Under the pieces are notes generated by a model that had not been told where the DNA came from, did not search any database, and saw nothing but the letters and a program-made list of their open reading frames with translations. From NCBI GenBank assembly GCA_016222945.1, contig JACRPY010000002.1, forward strand, positions 801,600-865,599: 64,000 nucleotides of DNA. Reading direction: 5' to 3'. The position numbers and the translations under genes are program-made. Of this stretch, positions 27,884 through 36,923 are shown piece by piece. This DNA comes from Methanobacterium sp. (GTDB taxonomy: Archaea > Methanobacteriota > Methanobacteria > Methanobacteriales > Methanobacteriaceae). Each line of letters begins with the position of its first letter. Positions within the stretch are counted from its first letter, which is position 1.

Positions 27884-28651
27884 ATGAAACAATTTCTAAT
27901 AACACCCTCAGCTGGAAAAAGGTTAATAGCAAAGGCACTGATAAAACATGGAGCCATAAATAAAGCACTTAAATCAGGAACAGTAGCTATCATTGCAGGT
28001 ACAACAAATGGGTATATAGCTGAGGAAATATTGTCTTCAATTGATCAAGCAGATGATTTTTCAAGAAAACGGTTCTTTAGAGGGATTATACTGCCTCCTG
28101 GAGGCCCAGTCAATAGCACTGGTCGTATATCTGATGAAAGCAAGTTTCCAGGGGATGTAATAATCCAAGACGGTATTTGGAAAAAGGGTAAAACTATATT
28201 TGATGTTGTAAATGATTTAAATGAAGGAGACATTATTTTAAAAGGTGTAAATGCATTAAATTATCCTAATAAGAAGGCAGGGATTTATATTGGTGATCCT
28301 TTAGGTGGAACTATCGGAACAGCAATTCAAGCAGTTGTAGGGCGGCGTGTTCGGTTGATTCTTCCTGTAGGGATGGAAAAACGCGTTTACGAAGATTTAA
28401 ATGAACTTGCAGTGAAATTAAATGCTCCTGGAGCAAAGGGGCCGCGTCTTTTACCAGTTCCTGGAGAAATATTTACAGAAATTGAAGCTATCTACGAGAT
28501 TACAGGCGTAAAAGCAGAATTAGTTGCAAGCGGAGGAGTAAGTGGAGCAGAAGGTTCTATATGGCTTGCAATTGAAGGAGATGATGAACAGCTTATTAAA
28601 GCAGAAAAACTGATAAAATCTATTTCTTTAGAACCTAACTTTCAATTTTAA
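27884..28651 (+). CDS. Conserved archaeal protein of unknown function
   Basis: This 255-residue soluble protein has glycine-rich loops (AIIAGTTNGYIAEEI, LPPGGPVNSTGRIS, GDPLGGTIGTAIQAVVGRR) and a C-terminal segment ELVASGGVSGAEGSIWLAI. These suggest a nucleotide- or phosphate-binding alpha/beta fold, but I do not recognise a named family. GTGGAG precedes the ATG and there is a TATA box upstream. It stands alone, converging on a DUF1284 gene. Confidence 0.8.
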   Translation: MKQFLITPSAGKRLIAKALIKHGAINKALKSGTVAIIAGTTNGYIAEEILSSIDQADDFSRKRFFRGIILPPGGPVNSTGRISDESKFPGDVIIQDGIWKKGKTIFDVVNDLNEGDIILKGVNALNYPNKKAGIYIGDPLGGTIGTAIQAVVGRRVRLILPVGMEKRVYEDLNELAVKLNAPGAKGPRLLPVPGEIFTEIEAIYEITGVKAELVASGGVSGAEGSIWLAIEGDDEQLIKAEKLIKSISLEPNFQF

Positions 28652-28684
28652 TTTAAAAATAACAAAAATAAAGGAATTAAACTA

Positions 28685-29080
28685 CTATTTAAGTCTTGAA
28701 ATAAACCAGAGACATTTATCCCTCCAGCTGCAATTTCTGCATATTTTTTTAGCATCATTAAATGTTTTAAATCTTTCATTTACAAGAGAAAAAGCATCAT
28801 CAGCCTTAATAAATGTTCCATTATCCAATTCTATTTTTTTAAGTATTTTTTCATCTGTTTTTTTAATCATCCAGTCAAATATTAAATTTTTACATTTTTC
28901 ATTTCTATTGTTTGGACAACAGGAACAGATTGCATCAAAATTTGTAATGATTTCTATTTCTTGTTGAGGATTAGAATTAATGATTTTAACAATTTTACCC
29001 ATGTTAATGCTGAATTCTTCGCTGTAACCATGTCCTTGAAACCCTTGCAAGCATAAAAGATGATGGGCTCTGATTTGCAT
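28685..29080 (-). CDS. DUF1284 protein, cysteine-rich (probable Fe-S)
   Basis: This 131-residue protein has the family opening RAHHLLCLQGFQGHGYS and cysteine pairs CSCC, C...C and a C-terminal CRNCSW...KCLWF. The conserved cysteines suggest an iron-sulfur or zinc site. Function is unknown. The stop codon is TAG. Confidence 0.85.
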   Translation of the reverse strand: MQIRAHHLLCLQGFQGHGYSEEFSINMGKIVKIINSNPQQEIEIITNFDAICSCCPNNRNEKCKNLIFDWMIKKTDEKILKKIELDNGTFIKADDAFSLVNERFKTFNDAKKICRNCSWRDKCLWFISRLK

Positions 29081-29144
29081 TCTATCAAAATAAGCTATGA
29101 TTAAATTATGGAAAAAAAGAATTAGAGAGATTTTCTGATATTAA

Positions 29145-29807
29145 TCAGAATATTCTCCATTTACTTGATGATTCTATATCTGCTTCGTTATTGAATGTTT
29201 CTTTAGGAGTAATAGCTTTAGTTAATGCTGCAGCGCCCCCAATTTTGAATAAATCTCCAATAATGAATGGGATAAGTCCCATTACAAGTAAAGTCCAGAG
29301 TGTAGGCATTGAACCCTTAACAAAATACATCCATGCGCCTAAACCAATTAATCCTGGAATATATATAAGTGCGAAGTTTGCAAAGAGCATTAATCCAAGC
29401 ATTGGAGTAAAACTTCTTGAATTGATATATTTATCAGTTAAATGACCCAGGAATAATGCAGCTAAGATAAAACCTATCAAATAGCCACCTGTGGCCCCCA
29501 ATACTGCACCATAACCTCCTTGCATCCCTGCAAACCATGGAACTCCTAAAATACCTATTCCTATGTAAAGAATTTGACTTATTCCTCCCCAGTACCTTCC
29601 AAGAACAATTCCTGCCATTAAAACGGCAAATGTTTGCCCAGTAACTGGAACAGGAGTCCAGGGAAGAGGTATAATTATTTGGGCCATGAAACCGGTAATA
29701 AGTGCCATAAATAGTGCTAAAACAACTTTATTTACCAAAGTTGATTCATGACGCCATTTAAAAAATGTTAATCTTTTTTTGTAATAACTATCAGTTGATA
29801 TATGCAT
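29145..29807 (-). CDS. bioY: Biotin transporter BioY
   Basis: BioY is the biotin-binding S component of an ECF transporter. This 220-residue protein has six hydrophobic helices and the family motif region PLPWTPVPVTGQTFAVLMAG near residue 55, then GATGGYLIGFILA. AGGAGG precedes the ATG. No EcfA/EcfT genes are adjacent, so it must share a general energizing module or act alone. A perfect palindrome at 29889-29904 upstream is a candidate operator. Confidence 0.93.
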   Translation of the reverse strand: MHISTDSYYKKRLTFFKWRHESTLVNKVVLALFMALITGFMAQIIIPLPWTPVPVTGQTFAVLMAGIVLGRYWGGISQILYIGIGILGVPWFAGMQGGYGAVLGATGGYLIGFILAALFLGHLTDKYINSRSFTPMLGLMLFANFALIYIPGLIGLGAWMYFVKGSMPTLWTLLVMGLIPFIIGDLFKIGGAAALTKAITPKETFNNEADIESSSKWRIF

Positions 29808-29888
29808 TGTTTTTCCTCCTAACCTAACAAATGGTTGAATGATGCCTTAGATGACATTTAATCAATTTAATGCTAATAATCAAAAGTA

Positions 29889-29904
29889 GATGTAAATTTA
29901 CATC
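29889..29904. promoter_or_regulatory. Candidate operator upstream of bioY
   Basis: GATGTAAATTTACATC is a perfect 16-base palindrome about 82 bases before the bioY ATG. Biotin repressors bind similar TGTAAA/TTTACA dyads, but the link to biotin here is inference from position. Confidence 0.5.
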
Positions 29905-30063
29905 AAAGTGGGAAATTTAGTTAATTATCTCCTTTATTGATTAGATTAAAATATTATAAATACTTTATTTTTTATTTTAATATTTAAGTTAAATGATAAA
30001 CTATTATTTTTAAAACTATTCTATTTTTGTATATTTCAATTAAAAATAAAAAAAAAGATGTTT

Positions 30064-30552
30064 TTAAGGATTTAAGACGTATATTGTGTAATTTAAATAA
30101 GATGCAATTGTAATCCAGATAATGTAGGGTAAAAGAAGTATCCCTGCAACTTTGGATATTTTGTAGAACAAAATAATGTTTACAAGTACTGCAATCCATA
30201 AAAACACTATTTCGATAAGTCCACCTAAGATGTTTTGAGTGCCAAAGAAAATTAGTGACCATAAAAGGTTTAGAATAATCTGCAATCCGAAGATTCCAAT
30301 GGCTATTTTAACATCCTTTCTTTCAAGACCTTTACGCCAAATAAGAAACAATGCAATACCCATTAATATGTATAGAGTTGTCCATATCGGCCCAAAAGCC
30401 CAGTTAGGAGGTGCCCATGCCGGTTTAGCTAAAGCAGCAAAAAATGTGGGTATAGCACCCAAAGTAGCAATTGAACCAATAAAACCGATAATTAAAGGTA
30501 TTAAAATTGCTACAACCAATTTTATAATATCGTTTCTTTTAAAACTCTCCAT
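30064..30552 (-). CDS. TspO/MBR family protein
   Basis: This 162-residue, five-helix membrane protein has the tryptophan-rich signature KPAWAPPNWAFGPIWT and LNLLWSLIFFG. TspO proteins bind porphyrins and related ligands; the role in methanogens is unknown. GGGGGC precedes the ATG. Confidence 0.9.
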   Translation of the reverse strand: MESFKRNDIIKLVVAILIPLIIGFIGSIATLGAIPTFFAALAKPAWAPPNWAFGPIWTTLYILMGIALFLIWRKGLERKDVKIAIGIFGLQIILNLLWSLIFFGTQNILGGLIEIVFLWIAVLVNIILFYKISKVAGILLLPYIIWITIASYLNYTIYVLNP

Positions 30553-30707
30553 TTTAAGCCCCCTGAATTATCATATAATTAATATATTAATATGGCGTGC
30601 ATAATTAATAAATATTTCCATTTAACACCTGATTTTAAAAAAGGATATTAATTAATAGATTTTTATAAATATAACTAAAAATTGTAGATTTAAATTGAGT
30701 AAATACA

Positions 30708-31895
30708 TTATTTTGACTTTTCAATTAATAAGAAAAGGGGAATGGAGGCTAATTGAGCAATCATGGAAAATATGACTAAATAAATAATTGAAATCTCATA
30801 CAAAATGCCCATAGTTAAACTACCTAAAAACCATGATACTCCATAAATTGTATTAAAAACACCATAAGCAGTTCCACGTCTTTTAATTGGGGACATCCCT
30901 GCAATTGCTGCCCTCATTATAGATTCTTGGGCACCAAGACCTATCCCCCACAAAACAACACCAATTAATGCTAAATTTAAACCTCCTAAAAACACTAAAG
31001 GCGCAAAAAGTGCTGAGATAACAGCCACAATGATCATAGTAGAAATCCCAATCTTATCAAATAAACGGCCGAAAATAATGGCTGCAAGAGCATCAACACC
31101 CATAGCAATAGCATAAAAAATCGGAATTACACTATCTGAAGTAACTAATGCTTCTTTGAAATGGAATGCCATCAATGGAAAATCAACAAAACCTGCTGCA
31201 ATTAAAGCAACAGCAGCCATATATATCCAATAAGCATGTTTAAAATCTTTAGTTTCAAGTTTAGGAGTTTTAATTTCTAAATCATGAGGATTAGGATAAA
31301 GAAACCGTGATAAAACAAGCACACTTAAAGCTAAAACTGCAGGTATCAAAAGAATTGCAAAACCAGTCTGATAACTTCCTTTAAAATATAAAACCAAAGC
31401 AATAATTAAAGGCCCCATTATGGCTCCTATCTGGTCCATTGCTTCATGCAGGCCAAAACCCCAACCATGACCAACTCCAGAAGATGCATGAGAAAGCATC
31501 ACATCACGAGCAGGTGTACGAATAGCTTTTCCCATACGTTCTGCAATTAAAAGACCAGCAGCAATTTCCCAGCTCCCAGAAAGAGCAAGAAGAGGAACAG
31601 CCATTAAATTAATAAAATAACCTACAATGGTTATTGTCCAGTATCTCCTGGTTCGATCACTAATATATCCTGAAACAAGGCGCAATGTATAACCAATAAG
31701 TTCTCCAAAACCTGAAACAAAAGCTACAACAAAGGCACTTGCACCTAAAACTGCAAGATAAGGTCCTGTAATACTTCTAGCACCCTCATAAGTCATATCT
31801 GCAAGTAAGCTTACTATTCCAAGTAAAATAATGAATTTAACAGCATGATTCTTTAGAAAATCTTCATCTTCCATTGATTCGGATTCATGGTTCAT
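30708..31895 (-). CDS. Major facilitator superfamily transporter
   Basis: This 395-residue, twelve-helix transporter has an acidic N-terminus and the MFS loop 2-3 motif region LVSGYISDRTRRYW. A paired motif (IIFGRLFDKIG) follows in the second half. The SGFGELIGYTLRLVSG and IRTPARDVMLSH segments resemble a group of MFS proteins found in methanogens and anaerobic bacteria, but the substrate cannot be assigned. Codon use looks like that of the neighbours. Confidence 0.85.
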   Translation of the reverse strand: MNHESESMEDEDFLKNHAVKFIILLGIVSLLADMTYEGARSITGPYLAVLGASAFVVAFVSGFGELIGYTLRLVSGYISDRTRRYWTITIVGYFINLMAVPLLALSGSWEIAAGLLIAERMGKAIRTPARDVMLSHASSGVGHGWGFGLHEAMDQIGAIMGPLIIALVLYFKGSYQTGFAILLIPAVLALSVLVLSRFLYPNPHDLEIKTPKLETKDFKHAYWIYMAAVALIAAGFVDFPLMAFHFKEALVTSDSVIPIFYAIAMGVDALAAIIFGRLFDKIGISTMIIVAVISALFAPLVFLGGLNLALIGVVLWGIGLGAQESIMRAAIAGMSPIKRRGTAYGVFNTIYGVSWFLGSLTMGILYEISIIYLVIFSMIAQLASIPLFLLIEKSK

Positions 31896-32035
31896 TAATA
31901 TCCTATTTTGTTATTTATTTTATAAAAATATGATAAAATTATATATTTTAAAATAAAATTTTCAGTTTAATAAAAAAGAGTTATAATAAAAATAAATAGA
32001 ACAAATAACTCACATTTTAATGGAGATATACCAAA

Positions 32036-33025
32036 TTAAACTAATTTAGCCCGGTCATAAACATTCTTAAGTGTTTGCATATCCACACTGGTATAAATCT
32101 GTGTTGTACTCAAGTTAGAATGCCCTAAAAGCTGCTGAATGGCTCTAATATCAACACCATTCTTTAAAAGGTGTGTTGCAAATGAATGTCTTAAAATGTG
32201 GGGTGTTACTCTTTTTTTGATTCCTGCAACCTTTGCATGGTCTTTAATCATCATTTGAACGTATCTTGTGGTTAAATGATTTCCGGAGCGGTTTACAAAT
32301 AGAAATTCGTTATAATCAGATTTTTTTTCAAGATATTCTTCAATTAAAACCTTTGTTAATTCATCAAAAAGTACAATACGGTCTTTTTCACCTTTACCGC
32401 GTATTCTAATAGTTCTATCTCTAAGATCAACACTGTCGGTAGGTAAATAGACAAGTTCAGAAACACGGAGTCCTGAAGAGTAAAGTAAGGCTAAAATAAC
32501 CTTGTTTCGAAGTTTCATCACTTCTTTAGCTGGAGATGTGCAATCACTGCTATCAAAAGCATTGATCAAATCTTCAACTTCTTGTTCATTCAAATGCTTT
32601 GGAAGAGACTTTGTTCTTTTAGGAGTTTGAATTTCCTTTAAAATATGAATACCGCCAAATTCAAAGAATTTCTTCACAACCACGGTTACAAGATAAATAT
32701 AATTTTGTGAAACATTTTTGTCACGCTTTAAATGTTGAATATATTTCTTAAATGCTCTTAAAACTCTCCGTTCATCAGTCAAGTTTTTTTCTTCAAGCAA
32801 AAATTTGTAAAAATTAATCACTATTGACTTATATGTTTTAATGGTATTTCGGGAGTAATTTCTTATTTCCAGTTCGATTAAATAATCTTCTATCATTTCA
32901 GGAAAATCAAATGTCTCTAAAATAGATTCTTCTCTAATATAACTATTTCCTTCTGCAACTACGTCCCCAAGATTTGATGGGCCTCTTTCTGGAGTTCTAT
33001 TAATTTGATTGGAATAATGGTTCAT
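32036..33025 (-). CDS. xerA: Tyrosine recombinase XerA
   Basis: This site-specific recombinase resolves chromosome dimers. The 329-residue protein has an N-terminal SAM-like DNA-binding domain and a catalytic domain with arginine in SSGLRVSEL, lysine in GKGEKDR, HILRHSFA, GHSNLSTTQ and the nucleophilic tyrosine in QIYTSVD. The XerA-typical length, lack of flanking mobile genes and place next to replication genes point to the housekeeping enzyme, not a phage integrase. Confidence 0.92.
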   Translation of the reverse strand: MNHYSNQINRTPERGPSNLGDVVAEGNSYIREESILETFDFPEMIEDYLIELEIRNYSRNTIKTYKSIVINFYKFLLEEKNLTDERRVLRAFKKYIQHLKRDKNVSQNYIYLVTVVVKKFFEFGGIHILKEIQTPKRTKSLPKHLNEQEVEDLINAFDSSDCTSPAKEVMKLRNKVILALLYSSGLRVSELVYLPTDSVDLRDRTIRIRGKGEKDRIVLFDELTKVLIEEYLEKKSDYNEFLFVNRSGNHLTTRYVQMMIKDHAKVAGIKKRVTPHILRHSFATHLLKNGVDIRAIQQLLGHSNLSTTQIYTSVDMQTLKNVYDRAKLV

Positions 33026-33070
33026 TTTATCAGTTATATTTTTATTTTTATTAGGATATTGAAGCCCATA

Positions 33071-34582
33071 TTACATATAACTTCTGTCTACATTTTCATT
33101 TGGTACATTTGGCTTTCCATTACTCATGTTTTGAGAGCTGGATAAATCCTTATGCATAGCATTTTCAAATGAACTGTATCTTTTAATTATCTGATCCTCG
33201 ATAGAGATAGCGTTGTTAACAGCAAAATTCATGTGTTTTTCCATTATAAGCTCATCTTCTCCCATAATAGCTACATCTCCTGCCATTCTTATAACTCCAC
33301 CCAGATCTCTTAATCGGAGTGTGAGAGAATCTCGTTTATCATCAATGATCTTTGCCCTTTTCCTTGCTTCTTCAATGAGTATTTCTACAGCTCCTATTGT
33401 TGCATGAGGTATTTTGCCGTCCATTTCAATTTCTTGAGCGACAAATTGGGCGAGTTTTGCTACATTTTCTTCAGTATCTGGCATTGTAGTTCTCATAAGG
33501 ATTTCATAACCTTCTCCCTGAATTCTGGAACGTAGTGGAGGTAATATGTATTGTATATCTCGTATATTACACGCTGCTACAAATATAAAGTCGCATGGAA
33601 CATTTTCAACTTTAACAGAGCTTCCAGCACTTTGTGGGTTTCTTCCAATGATTGGAAATGCCTTGTCCTGCATTGCACTTAAAATATAACGCTGTAATCC
33701 CGCTATATGGACTATTTCGTCTATAAAAAGAACTCCTTCATGGGCTTCATGTATTGCTCCAGGTACAACTCTTTCGTAGGGTTGTGTTCCTAAATCAGGA
33801 TGCCCACCATAAGGATCGTGTCTTACATCACCTAAAAGTTCAGTTTCGCTTGCTCCAGTTGCTTGAATGAATAATTTCCGCTTTAAAGGAATGATAACAT
33901 TTTTTGGTTTTTCATCAACAATTTCACGCCGTTTTTCAAGTGCGTCCTGGTCAAGTATCTTTATGTTATCTCCATCAATTCTCTCATATATTACAACTTC
34001 TTCTTTCCCGTTTCTAACTCTGGTTGTTGTTACTCTATCTTGAGGGAAGCTTATAGGGCCGCTGTTCATTTCAAACATACCTAATAGATCGCCTAAATGT
34101 TTTCTCCTCGCGTTTATATGAGAAAATTTGTCGCCACCACAACTTTGGCATATACTTTGATAGGCATTGTCATAATTTCCGCAGTGGATACATCGAAATC
34201 CTAACCGTTCTGCAACAGCCTCAGGAACATCTTTAGCGTTAACAATGTCTCCTTCAGCTTTTTGGATGTCAATGCGTTCGCTTTCCATTTCTTTACGATT
34301 TTTTATTTCTACAAAAGGCCTCTCAGGTCTTTCAGGGTTATGAACAACAGTTATTTCTTCGTTAGGTTCGTGTAAATGGAAAGAAATTGCTTGAGCCAGT
34401 AATGATTTCCCAATTCCAGGGGGTCCAACCAGCAGTAAATTTCTTCTTTGTTTGGCAGCGATTTTTACAAATTCAACGATATCATCGTGTCCAATAACTC
34501 TGTTCAAGGGGTCTTTAGGTATTAAAATATCTTTAGTAGTTTCTATATCTTCTAAAAACTGATTTTTCATGTTAACAAACAT
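33071..34582 (-). CDS. Lon/MCM-like AAA+ ATPase with zinc-finger insert, no protease domain
   Basis: This 503-residue protein has Walker A GPPGIGKS (residues 53-60), a Walker B in GVLFIDEI, an arginine-finger region (PPLRSRIQG) and a sensor-2 lid. Between Walker A and B sits an insert with C131, C134, C145 and C148 (CIHC...CQSC), a likely zinc finger. The order resembles the ATPase half of archaeal LonB, but there is no serine-lysine protease domain and no membrane segment. The genes around it are xerA, dnaG and a Toprim protein, suggesting work on DNA or quality control. A G-rich ribosome binding site precedes the ATG. Confidence 0.8.
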   Translation of the reverse strand: MFVNMKNQFLEDIETTKDILIPKDPLNRVIGHDDIVEFVKIAAKQRRNLLLVGPPGIGKSLLAQAISFHLHEPNEEITVVHNPERPERPFVEIKNRKEMESERIDIQKAEGDIVNAKDVPEAVAERLGFRCIHCGNYDNAYQSICQSCGGDKFSHINARRKHLGDLLGMFEMNSGPISFPQDRVTTTRVRNGKEEVVIYERIDGDNIKILDQDALEKRREIVDEKPKNVIIPLKRKLFIQATGASETELLGDVRHDPYGGHPDLGTQPYERVVPGAIHEAHEGVLFIDEIVHIAGLQRYILSAMQDKAFPIIGRNPQSAGSSVKVENVPCDFIFVAACNIRDIQYILPPLRSRIQGEGYEILMRTTMPDTEENVAKLAQFVAQEIEMDGKIPHATIGAVEILIEEARKRAKIIDDKRDSLTLRLRDLGGVIRMAGDVAIMGEDELIMEKHMNFAVNNAISIEDQIIKRYSSFENAMHKDLSSSQNMSNGKPNVPNENVDRSYM

Positions 34583-34597
34583 TTAAATACCCCTATG

Positions 34598-34616
34598 ATG
34601 TGACACCAAGTCACAT
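34598..34616. promoter_or_regulatory. Inverted repeat upstream of the Lon-like gene
   Basis: ATGTGAC-ACCAA-GTCACAT, a perfect 7-base dyad, ends 16 bases before the minus-strand start codon. It could be an operator or a leader hairpin. Confidence 0.4.
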
Positions 34617-34693
34617 AGTTAATTAAACTTTTTAATTTCTTAAATGAACTTTAAATTAAAGAATATCCACCAATATCTGGTGGATTAATGGAT

Positions 34694-35854
34694 TTATCTT
34701 GTTATAACTTTTATTGGAGCCGGTTTTTTGACTACATCACTCATTCTAACTGCAACAATGTGTTTAAGTCCTTTTTCTTTGGCTATATCTATTAATCTTT
34801 GACTTATAACACCATCGAAAACAACAGCATATGTGTGATTATCGATATTTTTAAGTTCATCGTAGAGGTTTTCTACTTTTACTTCTTTAAGTATGTTTAA
34901 AGCATCGTCGAAGATTTCAGCATTACCTGAACCTTCTAATTCTTTTAAAACATTCTTTAGGACTTGAAGTTTATCTTCACCTTTCTCTTTTTCCTTCTCT
35001 TCTATTTTTTCGACTTTTACTCCAAGATCATGGTACATTTGTTCAACAGGAATTTTATCCCTTAAAGCAACCATAACTTCTTCTTTTTCCAGATCTTCAA
35101 CTTCTTTTCCTCTTGGAGCTCTGGTGACATAATCAACTTCACCAACTTGTAATAATTCTTTTAATATAAGCTCTCCGCCCCTATCTCCATCTACAAAAGC
35201 GGTAACGGTTTTACTTCTGGTCAATTCGGCAACAGTTTTTGGAATGCTTACGCCTTCAACAGCTATTGCGTTTTTTACTCCGTATTTTAATAGATTTAGG
35301 ACATCTGCTCGTCCTTCAACAACAAGTATAGCATCGGATGTAGTGACATTAGGGCCAGCAGGAAGTCTTTCATTACCAAATTCAGTTATTTCATGAATTC
35401 TCATGGCTTCTTTGACTTCTTCTATCATTTTAAGACTTTCAGGAGTTACTTCTTCCATCATTCCTTTGTATAATTCCTTTGCTCTGTCTACGACTTTCCT
35501 TCTTTTAACAGCTCTAACGTCTTCAACTTTGGAAACCTGTATATAAGCTTCACAAGGTCCAACACGGTTTATAGTTTCCAGTGATGCTGCAAGGATGGCA
35601 GTTTCCACCCGATCAAGGCTTGATGGAATAACTATCTCTCCTTTTGAACGACCTCCACGAGAGTTTATATTTACTTTAATCCTTCCTATACGTCCTGTTT
35701 TTTGTAATTCCCTTAAATCAAGATCATTGCTTAAAAGACCTTCTGTTTGTCCAAATATTGCACCAACAACATCGGGCTTTTCTACAATTCCATTAGCATT
35801 AATTTGAGCATGAATGAGATATTTAGTTGTACTTATTTCTTCGCCTTTTCCCAT
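34694..35854 (-). CDS. dnaG: DNA primase-like protein DnaG (archaeal)
   Basis: Archaeal DnaG is a Toprim protein that associates with the exosome and can make RNA primers. The 386-residue protein has the conserved N-terminus KYLIHAQINANGIVEKPDVV and a Toprim core with catalytic glutamate in VVEGRADVLNLL and DGDRGG. AAGGAGG precedes the ATG. A second small Toprim gene lies 105 bases upstream on the same strand. Confidence 0.94.
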   Translation of the reverse strand: MGKGEEISTTKYLIHAQINANGIVEKPDVVGAIFGQTEGLLSNDLDLRELQKTGRIGRIKVNINSRGGRSKGEIVIPSSLDRVETAILAASLETINRVGPCEAYIQVSKVEDVRAVKRRKVVDRAKELYKGMMEEVTPESLKMIEEVKEAMRIHEITEFGNERLPAGPNVTTSDAILVVEGRADVLNLLKYGVKNAIAVEGVSIPKTVAELTRSKTVTAFVDGDRGGELILKELLQVGEVDYVTRAPRGKEVEDLEKEEVMVALRDKIPVEQMYHDLGVKVEKIEEKEKEKGEDKLQVLKNVLKELEGSGNAEIFDDALNILKEVKVENLYDELKNIDNHTYAVVFDGVISQRLIDIAKEKGLKHIVAVRMSDVVKKPAPIKVITR

Positions 35855-35959
35855 AATAGGCCTCCTTTAGTTATAGATACTTATTATGATATTTGTATAT
35901 CATGTGATGTGGGCTTTCCATTTAAATTAGGAAATCCCCTGATAATCATTTAAATTAGG

Positions 35960-36367
35960 TTATTGGTAATTACCATAAGGATTTATTTCCAGTTCTAATT
36001 GTTTTATGTGTTTTGGAAGACTTTCAATGTCTTTAATATATTTTCGAGTAATTTTCATAATTTTTTTTCGAATGCTAAGATCAGGATGAGAGCCAAGGCT
36101 TTGTATATCGTATGACAATTTTTTTGCAAGTATATCACCTTTTTTGTCAAAATCGGTGAGTATAATCACTTTTGAAGATGATTCGACAGCCATTTCTGCA
36201 ATTTCAAAGAGTTTAAGACCAGAACCAGAAACTTTGATGATATTACCATTAATACCAAGCTCTTTTAATGCTTCTTCGTCTTTCTTACCCTCTATAAGAA
36301 TTGGCATTCCTTGTTCTACACAGTTTGATAGCTCTTCAACTATAAGAGATAATCTTCTAAAACTCAT
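35960..36367 (-). CDS. Small Toprim-domain protein
   Basis: This 135-residue protein is almost entirely a Toprim fold: glutamate in LIEGKKDEEAL, then LTDFDKKGD for metal binding. Stand-alone Toprim proteins of this type resemble ribonuclease M5-like or primase-like domains. Its place directly upstream of dnaG suggests a nucleic-acid role. Function is unproven. Confidence 0.85.
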   Translation of the reverse strand: MSFRRLSLIVEELSNCVEQGMPILIEGKKDEEALKELGINGNIIKVSGSGLKLFEIAEMAVESSSKVIILTDFDKKGDILAKKLSYDIQSLGSHPDLSIRKKIMKITRKYIKDIESLPKHIKQLELEINPYGNYQ

Positions 36368-36603
36368 GGTAAGCCTTTATGAAATGTTTAATAGTATCTA
36401 TAAAGTTATATGCATAATCTCATATAAATAATTGAACATAAAAAACTAGTAATAACCAATAAAATCTTCTATTTTAGTTTTATTTTTTAACAAATAATCA
36501 AGTTATATTTTGTTAAAATGTTTGATTTAATAATTTTAACTTTAAAAACTAAAATTTTAAATATCTTGTAAATAATTAAGTGTTAATATAAACTATGAAA
36601 TCT
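36368..36603. other. AT-rich gap before array B
   Basis: No gene or hairpin is evident. It should hold divergent promoters for the Toprim gene and the transcript that contains array B. Confidence 0.35.
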
Positions 36604-36922
36604 GGAGGTTATCAAAATTCATTTGAATTTTGGAACTATCGAAATCAATAGATTTCGATGTACCAAATGCGGAGCATTAGAAAATCTCTCAAAAATTCGA
36701 AGAATTTTTGGAGCACAAACACGAAGTGTTTGTAGGCTACGATTTTCGATGTTGAAGGAAAGTCTGTTTCCTGAACCGCAAAACATTTGGTTTTGCAGGC
36801 GCCAAAATGAAATTTTGGCAGCATTTGATAACCACAAAAAATCACTGATTTTTGGAGGTTGAAGAAAAATCATAAAAGATTTTCCTGAACCCCAATTATT
36901 GAAAATAATTGGAGGATATGAA
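36604..36922 (+). repeat. Stem-loop array B (leader of the DUF211 gene)
   Basis: This is the largest array. Ten hairpins lie at 36613-36632, 36640-36657, 36691-36709, 36716-36732, 36757-36771, 36778-36796, 36801-36819, 36835-36854, 36864-36884 and 36892-36912. Longer-range pairs enclose several of them: GGTTATCAAA 36607-36616 with TTTGATAACC 36824-36833, and GAAAATC 36680-36686 with GATTTTC 36741-36747. Many loops are GAA. The last stem ends in GGAGG (36911-36915), the ribosome binding site of the next gene. Confidence 0.88.
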
Positions 36923-36923
36923 A

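Noticed and set aside
32036..33025. Tyrosine recombinase as a sign of a provirus or integrative element
   Set aside because: It has the length and setting of housekeeping XerA; no phage or plasmid genes and no attachment repeats are nearby.
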